From Flavisolibacter tropicus (GTDB taxonomy: Bacteria > Bacteroidota > Bacteroidia > Chitinophagales > Chitinophagaceae): a stretch of DNA of 64,000 bases. The notes under the pieces are model-generated. The model made no database searches. It saw nothing but the letters and a program-made list of their open reading frames with translations, and was not told the origin of the DNA. Position numbers and translations under genes: made by a program. Of this stretch, positions 28,427 through 37,276 are shown piece by piece (the first letter of the stretch is position 1; each line of letters opens with the position of its first letter). The DNA lies in the NCBI RefSeq assembly GCF_001644645.1, contig NZ_CP011390.1, positions 2,290,001-2,354,000 of the forward strand, given 5' to 3'.

Positions 28427-29530
28427 ATGCTGCTGCAAATCACGCAATACTTTACCCTATTTAAAATATCAATCCTAGGCTTTGTAACAGCGTTTGTAGT
28501 AGCTATGCTGCTCATGCCGATCCTGATTCAACTAATCCACAGATTTAAACTTTTTGATATTCCAGACCTCCGAAAAGAACATACCCAACCTGTTCCTACC
28601 ATGGGCGGGATAGCCGTATGTATAGCCATGGTAGCCGCCTGCCTGCTGTGGATACCTATATCAAGAGACCTGTTTACTATTTCATTCTTTTTTTCCATTG
28701 CAGTTCTTTTTGTGTTAGGAATATTAGATGACCTGCACAATATTTCCGTTCGCAACAAATTTGTCATACAAATAGCAACAGCATCCATTATTGCGTTCAG
28801 CGGCGTACGTATTTCGCATTTAAATGGATTATTGGGTATTTACGGACTGCCGGTAATTTTTCAATACATTATTACAATTGTGGCTATTACAGGTGTAACT
28901 AACGCCTTTAACCTTATTGACGGCATTGATGGATTGGCTGGTGGGCTGGGATTTATGAGTTTGATGATGCTAGGCCTTTTCCTAGGTTTAGGCGGAGACA
29001 ACACCTCGGCTGTTATAGCATTTGCATTAGCGGGGGCCCTGCTTGGCTTTTTGTATTACAATTTTAACCCGGCCCGAATCTTTATGGGTGACACAGGCTC
29101 CCTCCTTCTGGGCTTTGTGGTTTCAGTCTTAAGTATCCGGCTTATGCAATTGAATATTGGACAAAAACAGGCATTACTACCACATGTACCTGTATTCACC
29201 TTAGGGATTGTACTAATTCCGGTATTTGATACCATGCGGGTATTCAGCTTACGTATGTGGAGAGGTAAATCCCCATTTACACCTGATAAAACCCATATTC
29301 ATCATTTATTGACAACAAATGGATGGAGCCATAGCTTTACAGCAAAACTTCTTTGTACCATCCACGGCTTGGTATTACTACTCAGTTATTTCTTAAAAGA
29401 CGTACCACAGGAAGCTGGCTTTGCTGTACTTCTACTCTGCATGCTTTTGACAGCCTTTATTTTTGAGCGCATAAAAGTGCCACACTATAATCCTCCGAAG
29501 AAAACGCTGGTTGATTCAGTTGAAAAATAA
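28427..29530 (+). CDS. Undecaprenyl-phosphate N-acetylhexosamine-1-phosphate transferase (MraY/WecA family)
   Basis: A 367-residue polytopic membrane enzyme that transfers a sugar 1-phosphate from a UDP-sugar to undecaprenyl phosphate, the first step of a surface polysaccharide. The family motifs are present: KEHTQPVPTMGGIAV near the N-terminus, DDLHNISVRNKF, NAFNLIDGIDGLAGGLG, NFNPARIFMGDTGSLLLGF and the histidine motif DKTHIHHLL. The last two features point to WecA/TagO rather than MraY. I start at the ATG of MLLQITQ; the upstream GTG in the same frame adds a non-conserved stretch. No other polysaccharide gene lies beside it. Confidence 0.92.
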   Translation: MLLQITQYFTLFKISILGFVTAFVVAMLLMPILIQLIHRFKLFDIPDLRKEHTQPVPTMGGIAVCIAMVAACLLWIPISRDLFTISFFFSIAVLFVLGILDDLHNISVRNKFVIQIATASIIAFSGVRISHLNGLLGIYGLPVIFQYIITIVAITGVTNAFNLIDGIDGLAGGLGFMSLMMLGLFLGLGGDNTSAVIAFALAGALLGFLYYNFNPARIFMGDTGSLLLGFVVSVLSIRLMQLNIGQKQALLPHVPVFTLGIVLIPVFDTMRVFSLRMWRGKSPFTPDKTHIHHLLTTNGWSHSFTAKLLCTIHGLVLLLSYFLKDVPQEAGFAVLLLCMLLTAFIFERIKVPHYNPPKKTLVDSVEK

Positions 29531-29778
29531 ACACTGTAACTTTATAATTGAACATCGCTTGGTATTTTGTATATTGAGTGAATTCACAACATAAGCCCTA
29601 CCGTGGCTTAAACTTTGCGTTACCCCAGGAAACTAAACCAACTTTCCAATCCTATTTATTCCCACTCCGTTACCTCTTTGTTAGCATTTCCACCGCCTCT
29701 ATCCTTCTGAAGCCGATTCAATCCTATGATTGTTTCTAATAGGTCATGTTTGGAAAACTAGCTAAACAGGAGTGATGC
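29531..29778. other. Gene-free stretch before the unknown secreted protein gene
   Basis: About 250 bases with a pyrimidine-rich region (29640-29710) but no hairpin terminator, repeat or clear promoter box that I can support. The last bases include AGGAG, a ribosome site for the next gene. Confidence 0.4.
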
Positions 29779-30825
29779 ATGAATAAATTCTACATTTTAC
29801 TAACAGTTCTATTCTATACTTCCAATATCAAGGCTCAGAAGCAGGAGATTTCCTTAGACGGACTAATAGCTTGCTCTGCCATGAAACCTGAGCCGCTCTC
29901 TGATTTTTTGAAGCATAAAGGATTTAAAGCCTACACCGACTCACTCGGAACGGACTTATCCTTTCTGCGGTACAGTAAAGACAAAATGACCCGGCAGGTT
30001 ATAGGACGCAGTGAGAATACATCTTGCATTACCATTAGTCTCCAAACTACTTCACAAGCCGAGTATACTACTTGGCAGCAAGAATTTGAAAAGAATAATT
30101 TTCGTACTTACAAAGACAGGGAAACGAATGATCAAATCATTGCCTCTTTCCAAAAAAGGAACTTAAAAGCCCGGATTTGCAAAGTCCAAAATAATAAGTT
30201 GTCGTATTATAGTTTGGTCTTAGAAATTAAGAAACTGCCTCCACCTAGCGAGTTCCAATATGCCGAAGACCTGTTACAGTTAACCACTCACGAGTATATT
30301 GCTGCCGTATTTGGCTCTACCAATGTGAAAGAGGACCTTTTTCACTACTCTGAAAAAGAGACCAGCAAATGCTCTATTTTATTTCCAAACACCAGCAATC
30401 AGGTGATCTTTATCTGGAATGATGAAGAAAACCGCCAGGACATCTCTTTTCTAATATTGGGTGCCCCTGCAGGCGTTAACAACAATTCGAACATTTTCAA
30501 TGGTAACCAGTTTCACAGGTGGCGGTCTAAACAAGGCATTTATTTAGGCATGTCATTGAAAGAACTGCAAACCTTAAATGGCCAGCCGTTAGAGTTCTAT
30601 GGCTGGGATTCAGACCAACCCGGCTTTGTTGTAAAGAAAAACAGCGGTCACATTAATTTCCAGTCATTGGGTATTCAGCTGGAATGCCTGGAATGCTATA
30701 CAGCAAACAAAAGCGTGATCAACCCTATTATGTCATCTTCAAGTGTAATCAATGCCAACGACAGGGTCTTTGTAAACACAATGATCATCTTACCTGAAAC
30801 AGAGCCTACTGCCAAACTCAAATAA
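29779..30825 (+). CDS. Secreted protein of unknown function
   Basis: A 348-residue protein with a signal peptide (MNKFYILLTVLFYTSNIKAQ), so it is exported to the periplasm or outer envelope. I do not recognise a domain. Visible features are a mixed alpha/beta composition, two cysteines near the C-terminus (QLECLECYT), and GIYLGMSLKELQTLNGQPLEFYGWD, which resembles the short SmpA/BamE-like 'MSLxEVxxLxGxP' pattern. An AGGAG ribosome site precedes the ATG. It is flanked by gene-free DNA and followed by the palindromic 11-bp array. Confidence 0.75.
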   Translation: MNKFYILLTVLFYTSNIKAQKQEISLDGLIACSAMKPEPLSDFLKHKGFKAYTDSLGTDLSFLRYSKDKMTRQVIGRSENTSCITISLQTTSQAEYTTWQQEFEKNNFRTYKDRETNDQIIASFQKRNLKARICKVQNNKLSYYSLVLEIKKLPPPSEFQYAEDLLQLTTHEYIAAVFGSTNVKEDLFHYSEKETSKCSILFPNTSNQVIFIWNDEENRQDISFLILGAPAGVNNNSNIFNGNQFHRWRSKQGIYLGMSLKELQTLNGQPLEFYGWDSDQPGFVVKKNSGHINFQSLGIQLECLECYTANKSVINPIMSSSSVINANDRVFVNTMIILPETEPTAKLK

Positions 30826-31490
30826 TAAACAGGATGCATATTATGCCTTCTCATTTGCAGTGACCTGTTGAGGCCCCTCTTTATCTGCCGTCTAATAAAC
30901 GCCTAACGGCGGTACTGTACCTGTTTATAAATAATCCCACGAACCATTTGCCAGCCCTTCCCCTGATCAGATGGCAAATCTCCTTTTACTAAAGTCTGAC
31001 TATATTTTGGGAGACAAATAGGATAACCCGTAGATAATCTGTATATAAAGAGTACATAACCCGTAGATGACCTGTATCAATATAGATACAGGTTATCCTC
31101 TCTTTATCCTCGGGTTATACTCAGGTTATCCTCGGGTTATCCTATCCGATTAACAAGCTCGAATCAGGTGAAAAGGAGGCGAAAATCAAGAGCAGAAATG
31201 CTCTTTATGGAAAACGGAGTAGCTATTAGGGCGGTTAAGTTGAGAGGAGAAATCTTAACTCCAAAACTATAATCCTTAGATAGCAGTCGTTTATAGCTTA
31301 AGAAAACCTTGGAGAGCATGGGACGGCTTCTGGAATATTGGCGCTATTAAAGATTGAAACACAATCGCATAGAGAAGACTATTTCTTTACATCATAATAA
31401 GTATATATACGTAAAGCGGCAATAAATATGTTTTATTTATTAAATGTCTTACGGCTATATAGTGAGTGTTTACTGACTTTTGCCACCGCC
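30826..31490. other. Gene-free stretch with the palindromic 11-bp array
   Basis: About 660 bases without a credible gene. Besides the array at 31021-31141 it holds a loose inverted repeat, ATTTGCC / GGCAAAT (about 30952-30987). The right part (31142-31490) has no repeat or terminator I can support, and should contain the kinase promoter. Confidence 0.65.
31021..31141. repeat. Eleven 11-bp units forming one long palindrome
   Basis: The 121 bases divide exactly into eleven units of 11. The five left units carry ATAACCCG, ATAATCTG or ATAAAGAG words ending in GT. The sixth is the centre, and the five right units carry the reverse complements (GGGTTAT, AGGTTAT, CTTTAT). The outer ten bases (GGATAACCCG, 31021) pair perfectly with 31133-31142, and ACCTGTATC (31070-31078) with GATACAGGT (31085-31093). 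Both pairings share one centre at 31081.5, so the arms are in register. An RNA copy would form a long imperfect hairpin with a six-base loop. Confidence 0.95.
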
Positions 31491-32963
31491 ATGAACAGCC
31501 GCTATTCTGCTTCCAATTCTTATGACCAGGCTCACCTGCCTAAATTTGGCCAAGAACAATTAGAAAAATTGCTGCATTCTCTTGTCGACGTGGTTTGCAC
31601 CATTGACGTACAAGGAAATTTCAGATACGTGAGTGAAGCCAGCTTACAGCTTTGGGGGTATACGCCAGAGGAAATGATCAATACCTCTTTTTTAACCTTT
31701 CTGGCACCGGAAGACATTGAAAAGACCATACAGGCGGCAGATGAAATAAAAAGCACATACGTAATTACAAATTTTCAGAACCGGTATATACATAAAGACG
31801 GCTCTATTATTCCTGTATCCTGGTCAGTAAAATGGAATGAGAAAGATCATCTCTTATACTGTGTGGCCAGAGATGCTTCCGAGAAAACTGAAGCCAATTT
31901 CAGAGAATTAAAAAAAAACGAGAAAACTGAAGCACAGTTAGCTATTAGTGAGCAAAAGTTCAAATCATTGGTTCAAAATGGTTCGGATATTATTGTAATT
32001 ATAGATGAAGCCGGCACCTTTAAGTATGTAAGCGAGAATGTAAGAACCATCCTTGGTTTTGAACCGGACATGTTTTTAAATAAAAATGCATTTGACTACA
32101 TACATGCGAATGATAAAGGGGATGTGTTTTCTGAACTGGCCAAGGTCATTCAAAATAACCCTGATGCCATTGGCATTGCACATCGGTTTCTAAAAAGCGA
32201 TGGCGATTGGTTATGGCTGGAATCGAAAGGCATTAATCATTTGAACAACTCGTTTGTTAATGGTATTGTTATTAATTCCAGGGATATAACAGATAGAATG
32301 CGTTTACAGAAACAACTGGAAGACGAGCAATTAAAAAAACAAAGAGAAATAACTGCAGCGGTAATAAAGGCGCAAGAAGAAGAGCGCTCGCAAATAGGTT
32401 TAGAACTTCATGACAATGTGAACCAGATTCTAACTACCGTAAAGCTGTATAATGAAATGTTCCTGAGTGGCTATAGAGAAGATAGGGAGCTACTTAAAAA
32501 GTCAAATTATTTCCTACAAGATTGCATCAACGAAATCAGAAGTATATCTAAACGCCTGTCTGCTCCAACATTAGGCAATATTAGTCTTCAAGACTCAATC
32601 AAAGAGGCAGTGGAGTCTATAAATCTTACCAACCGGTTTAAGATTCAATACCAGACCTACAATCTGGAAAATGCAAACGTGAACCAGGATCTTCATTTAG
32701 CTGTCTACCGTATTGTTCAGGAAGCTTTGAACAATATCATTAAATATGCTGATGCCAAGGAGGTTATTATTGATATCAAAAACCATAATCGTAAACTCTG
32801 TATCTCCATTATTGATGATGGCAAAGGCTTCGATCTCACTAAAAAGCCAAAAGGTATTGGATTGACAAATATGAAAACCCGGGCCGACAATTTAAAAGGC
32901 AGCTTTAAAATCAAGACTTCCAAGGGAAATGGATGCGCCATTGATGTTTGCTTCCCTATGTAA
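31491..32963 (+). CDS. PAS-domain sensor histidine kinase (HisKA_3 / NarL-partner type)
   Basis: A soluble sensor kinase of 490 residues from the ATG at 31491 (511 if the upstream ATG at 31428 is used). Two PAS domains (about 20-135 and 155-275; FRYVSEASLQLWGYTPEEM and FKYVSENVRTILGFEPDMF) are followed by a short coiled coil. The HisKA_3 dimerisation helix (GLELHDNVNQILTTVKLY) has the phospho-acceptor histidine at about 307. The HATPase domain has EALNNIIKYADA, DDGKGFD and GIGLTNM. No transmembrane helix is evident, so it senses a cytoplasmic signal. No response regulator is adjacent. It is a close paralogue of the kinase at 53709 and converges on the glucan locus. Confidence 0.9.
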   Translation: MNSRYSASNSYDQAHLPKFGQEQLEKLLHSLVDVVCTIDVQGNFRYVSEASLQLWGYTPEEMINTSFLTFLAPEDIEKTIQAADEIKSTYVITNFQNRYIHKDGSIIPVSWSVKWNEKDHLLYCVARDASEKTEANFRELKKNEKTEAQLAISEQKFKSLVQNGSDIIVIIDEAGTFKYVSENVRTILGFEPDMFLNKNAFDYIHANDKGDVFSELAKVIQNNPDAIGIAHRFLKSDGDWLWLESKGINHLNNSFVNGIVINSRDITDRMRLQKQLEDEQLKKQREITAAVIKAQEEERSQIGLELHDNVNQILTTVKLYNEMFLSGYREDRELLKKSNYFLQDCINEIRSISKRLSAPTLGNISLQDSIKEAVESINLTNRFKIQYQTYNLENANVNQDLHLAVYRIVQEALNNIIKYADAKEVIIDIKNHNRKLCISIIDDGKGFDLTKKPKGIGLTNMKTRADNLKGSFKIKTSKGNGCAIDVCFPM

Positions 32964-32990
32964 TTATACCTTTTAAAAGAGTTAACAAGT

Positions 32991-34148
32991 TTATTGGTAG
33001 ACCCGGATGTAGTCAACAACTAACTGCTGCGGGAAAACAGTAGTAGCATCAGGACTGCCCGGCCAGTTACCACCTATGGCTAGGTTGATAATAAAATAAA
33101 ACTCTTCATTGAATGGATACGTGGCACTTCCCACATCGGTTTTTGTAAAACTGCTAAATACTTGCCCATCTACCAGCCACTGAATACTATTTGAATCCCA
33201 AATAATAGAGTACACATGAAAGTCTGTACTGAAATCGGCAGTTGGTAATTGATAACCTCTGCTATACTGGGTACTGGAAGGCCCTAGACCAAAATGAACA
33301 GTGCCATACACTTTATTTGGCTCATGTCCTACCAATTCCATAATATCAATTTCGCCGCTCTTAGGCCAAACGCCATATACATTTTGTTGCGGCAACATCC
33401 AGATGGCTGGCCATACACCTTTGCCTTTGGGAAGCTTAGCCCGTATGTCCATACGCCCAAATTTGAATGACTTCTTTCCCCTGGTAACAATTTTGGCCGA
33501 AGTATAGCTTCTACCGCTATAATCTTCTTTTCGTGCCTCAATGACCAAGTTTCCATTATGAAAAAAGAGGTTCTCCGGGCGACTGGTGTAATACTCCAAT
33601 TCGTTGTTACCCCAACCACAAAGACCTGGGCATCCATCCCCAGTCTCAAACATCCAGTCATTTAAGTTTAAACTTCCATTGTTAAATTCATCACTCCAAA
33701 CCAACTTAGAAAATTCCCCCACTGCATCATCATTTTGAATAGTACCCGTAGCCGTAGATTTCACAATGGTGGCGTTTGTGACTTGATCTAAGTTGACCAT
33801 AAACGTTTCATCACTTTCTCTAACTGCATCACCTTTCACATGAACAATAATTTGTTTCGAGGTCTCCTGTGGCTGAAAGGTGAGAAGCTGGCTTGAGGTT
33901 GCTTCAAAATCAGATGGACTTAAGGCGGTTCCATCTACGATACTATAAGAAAGTGTTACCGTTTTAGAAGTTGGTCTATCAAGCGAAACGGAAAATACAA
34001 AGTCAGATGTACCACTGTTTCCTTCTGCTTGCACTACATCATTTATGCTTACTTCAGGATTGATTGCCTCGCTATCCGTATTTCCACCCTTTTTAGAGCA
34101 AGCAAGAAGGTCAAAAGCAAAAACCGCTAGAATGAAAAACCGTTGCAT
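32991..34148 (-). CDS. Glycoside hydrolase family 16 lipoprotein with Calx-beta domain (beta-glucanase)
   Basis: A 385-residue surface or periplasmic lipoprotein: signal sequence with FDLLACSKKGG lipobox, a Calx-beta module (about 30-140; SVSLDRPTSKTVTLSYSIVDGTA), and a GH16 catalytic domain (about 148-385). The catalytic motif GEIDIMELVG gives nucleophile Glu266 and acid/base Glu271, with the tryptophan-rich GVWPAIWMLP before it. The bulge-type EIDIME motif is that of laminarinases and related endo-beta-1,3- or beta-1,3(4)-glucanases. It lies seven bases after a second GH16 gene and is the last gene of the SusC/D locus, so it probably cuts polymer to oligomers for import. Confidence 0.93.
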   Translation of the reverse strand: MQRFFILAVFAFDLLACSKKGGNTDSEAINPEVSINDVVQAEGNSGTSDFVFSVSLDRPTSKTVTLSYSIVDGTALSPSDFEATSSQLLTFQPQETSKQIIVHVKGDAVRESDETFMVNLDQVTNATIVKSTATGTIQNDDAVGEFSKLVWSDEFNNGSLNLNDWMFETGDGCPGLCGWGNNELEYYTSRPENLFFHNGNLVIEARKEDYSGRSYTSAKIVTRGKKSFKFGRMDIRAKLPKGKGVWPAIWMLPQQNVYGVWPKSGEIDIMELVGHEPNKVYGTVHFGLGPSSTQYSRGYQLPTADFSTDFHVYSIIWDSNSIQWLVDGQVFSSFTKTDVGSATYPFNEEFYFIINLAIGGNWPGSPDATTVFPQQLVVDYIRVYQ

Positions 34149-34154
34149 AGATTT

Positions 34155-34943
34155 CTATTGATAGATACGCACATAATCTATTTCCATGCGTTGTGGAAAT
34201 ATAGATTCATCAACACCATACTTACCACCCCAGTTACCACCTACAGCAATATTCAGCAGCATGTGGAATTTCTGATCAAAGGGCCAGGCCTCACTACCAT
34301 TCTTGTTGTTTACAAACACATGATACAATTCATCGTCAACAAAAAAACTGATCTTGTCAGCTGTCCACTCAATGGCATAAACATGAAACGCCTCTGACAA
34401 ATCGGTTCTTATTACGCCACCCGTTTTTTGTGTACCAATGGCATGGTTAAAAGCTCCTGTATGTACAGTACCAAAAACAGAATCGGGCAAATAACCTACG
34501 TTCTCCATAATATCTATTTCACCACTTTGCGGCCAGCCACCATATGACCAGTTCGTTGGAAGCATCCATATGGCAGGCCACACACCCCTTCCTTTGGGAA
34601 GCCTAGCTTTTATCTCCATTCTACCATACTGCCAGTCGCCCTTATTCTTAGACACTAAACGGGCTGATGTAAAATGTGCCTCCTTAAAATCTTCTTTACG
34701 TGCCTCAATTACAAGGTTTCCATTTTCAACGCGCGCATTTTCCGGACGTACAAGCGTATAGTACTGTAATTCATTGTTTCCCCAACCATGGCCGCCTGTA
34801 TCATAGCTCCACCTGGTGTTATCCGGCAAGCCCTGATAATTAAACTCGTCGGCCCAAACCAGTTTCTTAAACTGGCCTTGTGCTATAATTGTAGTAAAAA
34901 GGACTATTGCGGTCAATAGCCCCTTTATCAATTTCATTTGCAT
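34155..34943 (-). CDS. Glycoside hydrolase family 16 (laminarinase-like)
   Basis: A secreted enzyme of about 262 residues: a signal peptide (MKLIKGLLTAIVLFTTIIAQGQ region) followed directly by a compact GH16 domain. GEIDIMENVG supplies the catalytic glutamates (about 142 and 147), with RAENARVENGNLVIEARKED-like and LPKGRGVWPAIWMLP blocks around them. There is no accessory domain, unlike its neighbour, and no lipobox, so it is likely periplasmic. Having two GH16 enzymes in one locus, one lipidated and one soluble, suggests cutting on both sides of the outer membrane. Two close ATG codons (34943 and 34937) cannot be separated. Confidence 0.92.
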   Translation of the reverse strand: MQMKLIKGLLTAIVLFTTIIAQGQFKKLVWADEFNYQGLPDNTRWSYDTGGHGWGNNELQYYTLVRPENARVENGNLVIEARKEDFKEAHFTSARLVSKNKGDWQYGRMEIKARLPKGRGVWPAIWMLPTNWSYGGWPQSGEIDIMENVGYLPDSVFGTVHTGAFNHAIGTQKTGGVIRTDLSEAFHVYAIEWTADKISFFVDDELYHVFVNNKNGSEAWPFDQKFHMLLNIAVGGNWGGKYGVDESIFPQRMEIDYVRIYQ

Positions 34944-35088
34944 AAGATTGATTTTTAGGAATGGGATTAGGATACCCAAAAGAGGAAATACCAAAAAACA
35001 AATTCCAAATATCTAATGAGCTACTAGCAGTTAAATGAAACTACTAGTAGACAGCAAGCAGTCAAGCTTATTTATATCGTTGCTCTAA

Positions 35089-37254
35089 TCAGAGGGTTAC
35101 TTTTCCATTCAGTTTTAATTCTTTTGAAGAGCCGCCTACTAAAATGTCAAATGTACCAGGCTCCAACACCCACTTGTGTTGCATATCATTATAGTATTGA
35201 AAAGCATCTTCTTTTAATGTTAGCGTAACCGTTTTTTGTTGCCCTGGCTGTAACATTACTTTGTCAAAAGCCTTCAACTCTTTTTCTGGTCTTGGCAACA
35301 AAGACTTTTGCTGGTGTACATATACCTGAGCCACTTCCGAACCGGCTAACTTACCCGTATTTTTTATTGTAAACGAAACTGTAACATTCTTACCTGTTCC
35401 CTGCACTTTCAAATTGCTATACTCAAATTGCGTATAGGAGAGACCGTGACCAAAAGCAAACTGGGGATCTACCTTATAGGTATCGTAATAGCGATACCCA
35501 ACATAGATGTCATCATAGTAGTAAACATTCACTGAATCGCCCGGATATTGCCCCAATTTATGCGCAGGTGCATCTTCTAACTTTTTCGGGAAAGTCATCG
35601 GCAGTTTTCCTGATGGATTCACTTGTCCAAAAAGGATCTTGGCCAGCGCATTGCCGCCTTCCATACCTGGGTACCAGGCTTGCAGTATTCCCTTTGTCTG
35701 ATCTACCCACTGTGTCATATCTATTGGTCCGCCGCCCATTAATACAACCACGGTATTAGAATTAGCAGCCAACACAGCCTTGATCAATTCATCCTGACCA
35801 AAGGGCATTTGCATATCTGGCTTATCGGTGTCCTCGGCATCATAAGCATTATCAGACCATACACTATAGTTATAGCCGTGTGTCCAACCACCTACAACAA
35901 TAGCCACGTCTGCATTCTTCGCTGCTTCAGCTGCTTTGTTTATAGACAATTGATCAGCAGTACCACCTCGTGTAATGGTATAGCCTGGAGCATAAGTAAT
36001 ATTGACACCGCTACCTACTAATTTTTGAATTCCTTGCAAGGGTGTGACCTCGTAAAATGCCTTCACCTGCGAGCTACCGCCACCCATTGATTGCGGACGT
36101 GTAGCATTAACGCCAATAACGGCAATTGACTTTAGCTTACTCTTGTTAAAAGGCAGTATATTATTTTCATTTTTCAATAACACGATACCTTCTTCGGCCA
36201 CTTGCGCCGCCGTTTGTTGGTGCGTCTTTACATTATATTCTCCTTTTTTACGTTTGCCATCGATCATATTGGTTTTAAACATTACCCGCAGGATGCGACG
36301 TACTTTTTCATCAATCACATACTCGGGTACTTGGCCAGCCTTTACCATTGTCACAACTGTATCGCCCAGGAAAAACTTACCATAATTAGGATTAGGCAAC
36401 ATTCCTAAATCGGTACCCATTTCAAGGTCTGTACCATTCCAAATGGCCTCCATTGTATTATGCACTGCGTTCCAATCGCTCATTACTAGCCCTTTAAAAC
36501 CCCACTCGGTTTTCAGGATCTGGTTCATCAGATAGGCATTATGCGTAGCCCATTGGCCGCGAAACTTATTATAAGAGCCCATTAAGGTATTTACATCACC
36601 CTCTTGTACAGCCGCTTTAAAACCAGGCAAGTAGATCTCACGCAATGCCCGTTCACTCATATTCACATTGACCCAAAAACGGCGTGTTTCCTGGTTATTA
36701 GCAGCATAGTGCTTTACACAGGCTGAAATGCCCTGATCCTGCACTCCTTTAATATATCCCACCACCATTTTGGAGACGAGGTAAGGATCTTCACTTTGAT
36801 ACTCGAAGTTTCTACCGTTCAAGGGAGAGCGAATGATATTAATGCCTGGTCCCAAGATCACATCCTTACCTCTAAAGTTGGCCTCACTGCCCAGAACAGA
36901 GCCAAAGGAATAGCCCAACTTAGGATTCCAGGTTGCTGCCAGGCAAACACCTACAGGCAAATAGGTACCTGAGTCATATACATTCTGATCCAGGTTCCAG
37001 TCGCGACCATGCTCTGGCCGCACACCGTGAGGACCATCTGAAGTGACCATTTCAGGAATCCCTAAACGGGGCACCCCACCCGTTGTAAAAGAAGAACTGG
37101 CATGGATCATTTTTACTTTCTCCTCAAGGGTCAGTTGTTTGATAAGTGCCTCGATCTTAGCCTCGACAGAAGCATTCGTTTGCATTTGCGCCTGGCCACC
37201 AGTTACAAAAACCAGTATTAGCAGTATTGAAAGTGCATAGTGTTTTCTAGTCAT
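35089..37254 (-). CDS. Glycoside hydrolase family 3 beta-glucosidase
   Basis: A 721-residue exported exo-enzyme that releases glucose from the non-reducing end of beta-glucan oligosaccharides. After the signal peptide (ending GGQAQ) come the GH3 barrel domain (about 30-330), the alpha/beta sandwich domain (from about 360; VLLKNENNILPF) and a C-terminal fibronectin-III-like domain. The barrel carries KHYAANNQET and the nucleophile motif GLVMSDWNAVHN (Asp260). The internal ATG at 37254 is used since the signal peptide begins there. The gene is 22 bases downstream of the GH5 gene and within the glucan locus. Confidence 0.94.
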   Translation of the reverse strand: MTRKHYALSILLILVFVTGGQAQMQTNASVEAKIEALIKQLTLEEKVKMIHASSSFTTGGVPRLGIPEMVTSDGPHGVRPEHGRDWNLDQNVYDSGTYLPVGVCLAATWNPKLGYSFGSVLGSEANFRGKDVILGPGINIIRSPLNGRNFEYQSEDPYLVSKMVVGYIKGVQDQGISACVKHYAANNQETRRFWVNVNMSERALREIYLPGFKAAVQEGDVNTLMGSYNKFRGQWATHNAYLMNQILKTEWGFKGLVMSDWNAVHNTMEAIWNGTDLEMGTDLGMLPNPNYGKFFLGDTVVTMVKAGQVPEYVIDEKVRRILRVMFKTNMIDGKRKKGEYNVKTHQQTAAQVAEEGIVLLKNENNILPFNKSKLKSIAVIGVNATRPQSMGGGSSQVKAFYEVTPLQGIQKLVGSGVNITYAPGYTITRGGTADQLSINKAAEAAKNADVAIVVGGWTHGYNYSVWSDNAYDAEDTDKPDMQMPFGQDELIKAVLAANSNTVVVLMGGGPIDMTQWVDQTKGILQAWYPGMEGGNALAKILFGQVNPSGKLPMTFPKKLEDAPAHKLGQYPGDSVNVYYYDDIYVGYRYYDTYKVDPQFAFGHGLSYTQFEYSNLKVQGTGKNVTVSFTIKNTGKLAGSEVAQVYVHQQKSLLPRPEKELKAFDKVMLQPGQQKTVTLTLKEDAFQYYNDMQHKWVLEPGTFDILVGGSSKELKLNGKVTL

Positions 37255-37276
37255 TGCTCGTATTGTTACGTGGTTA

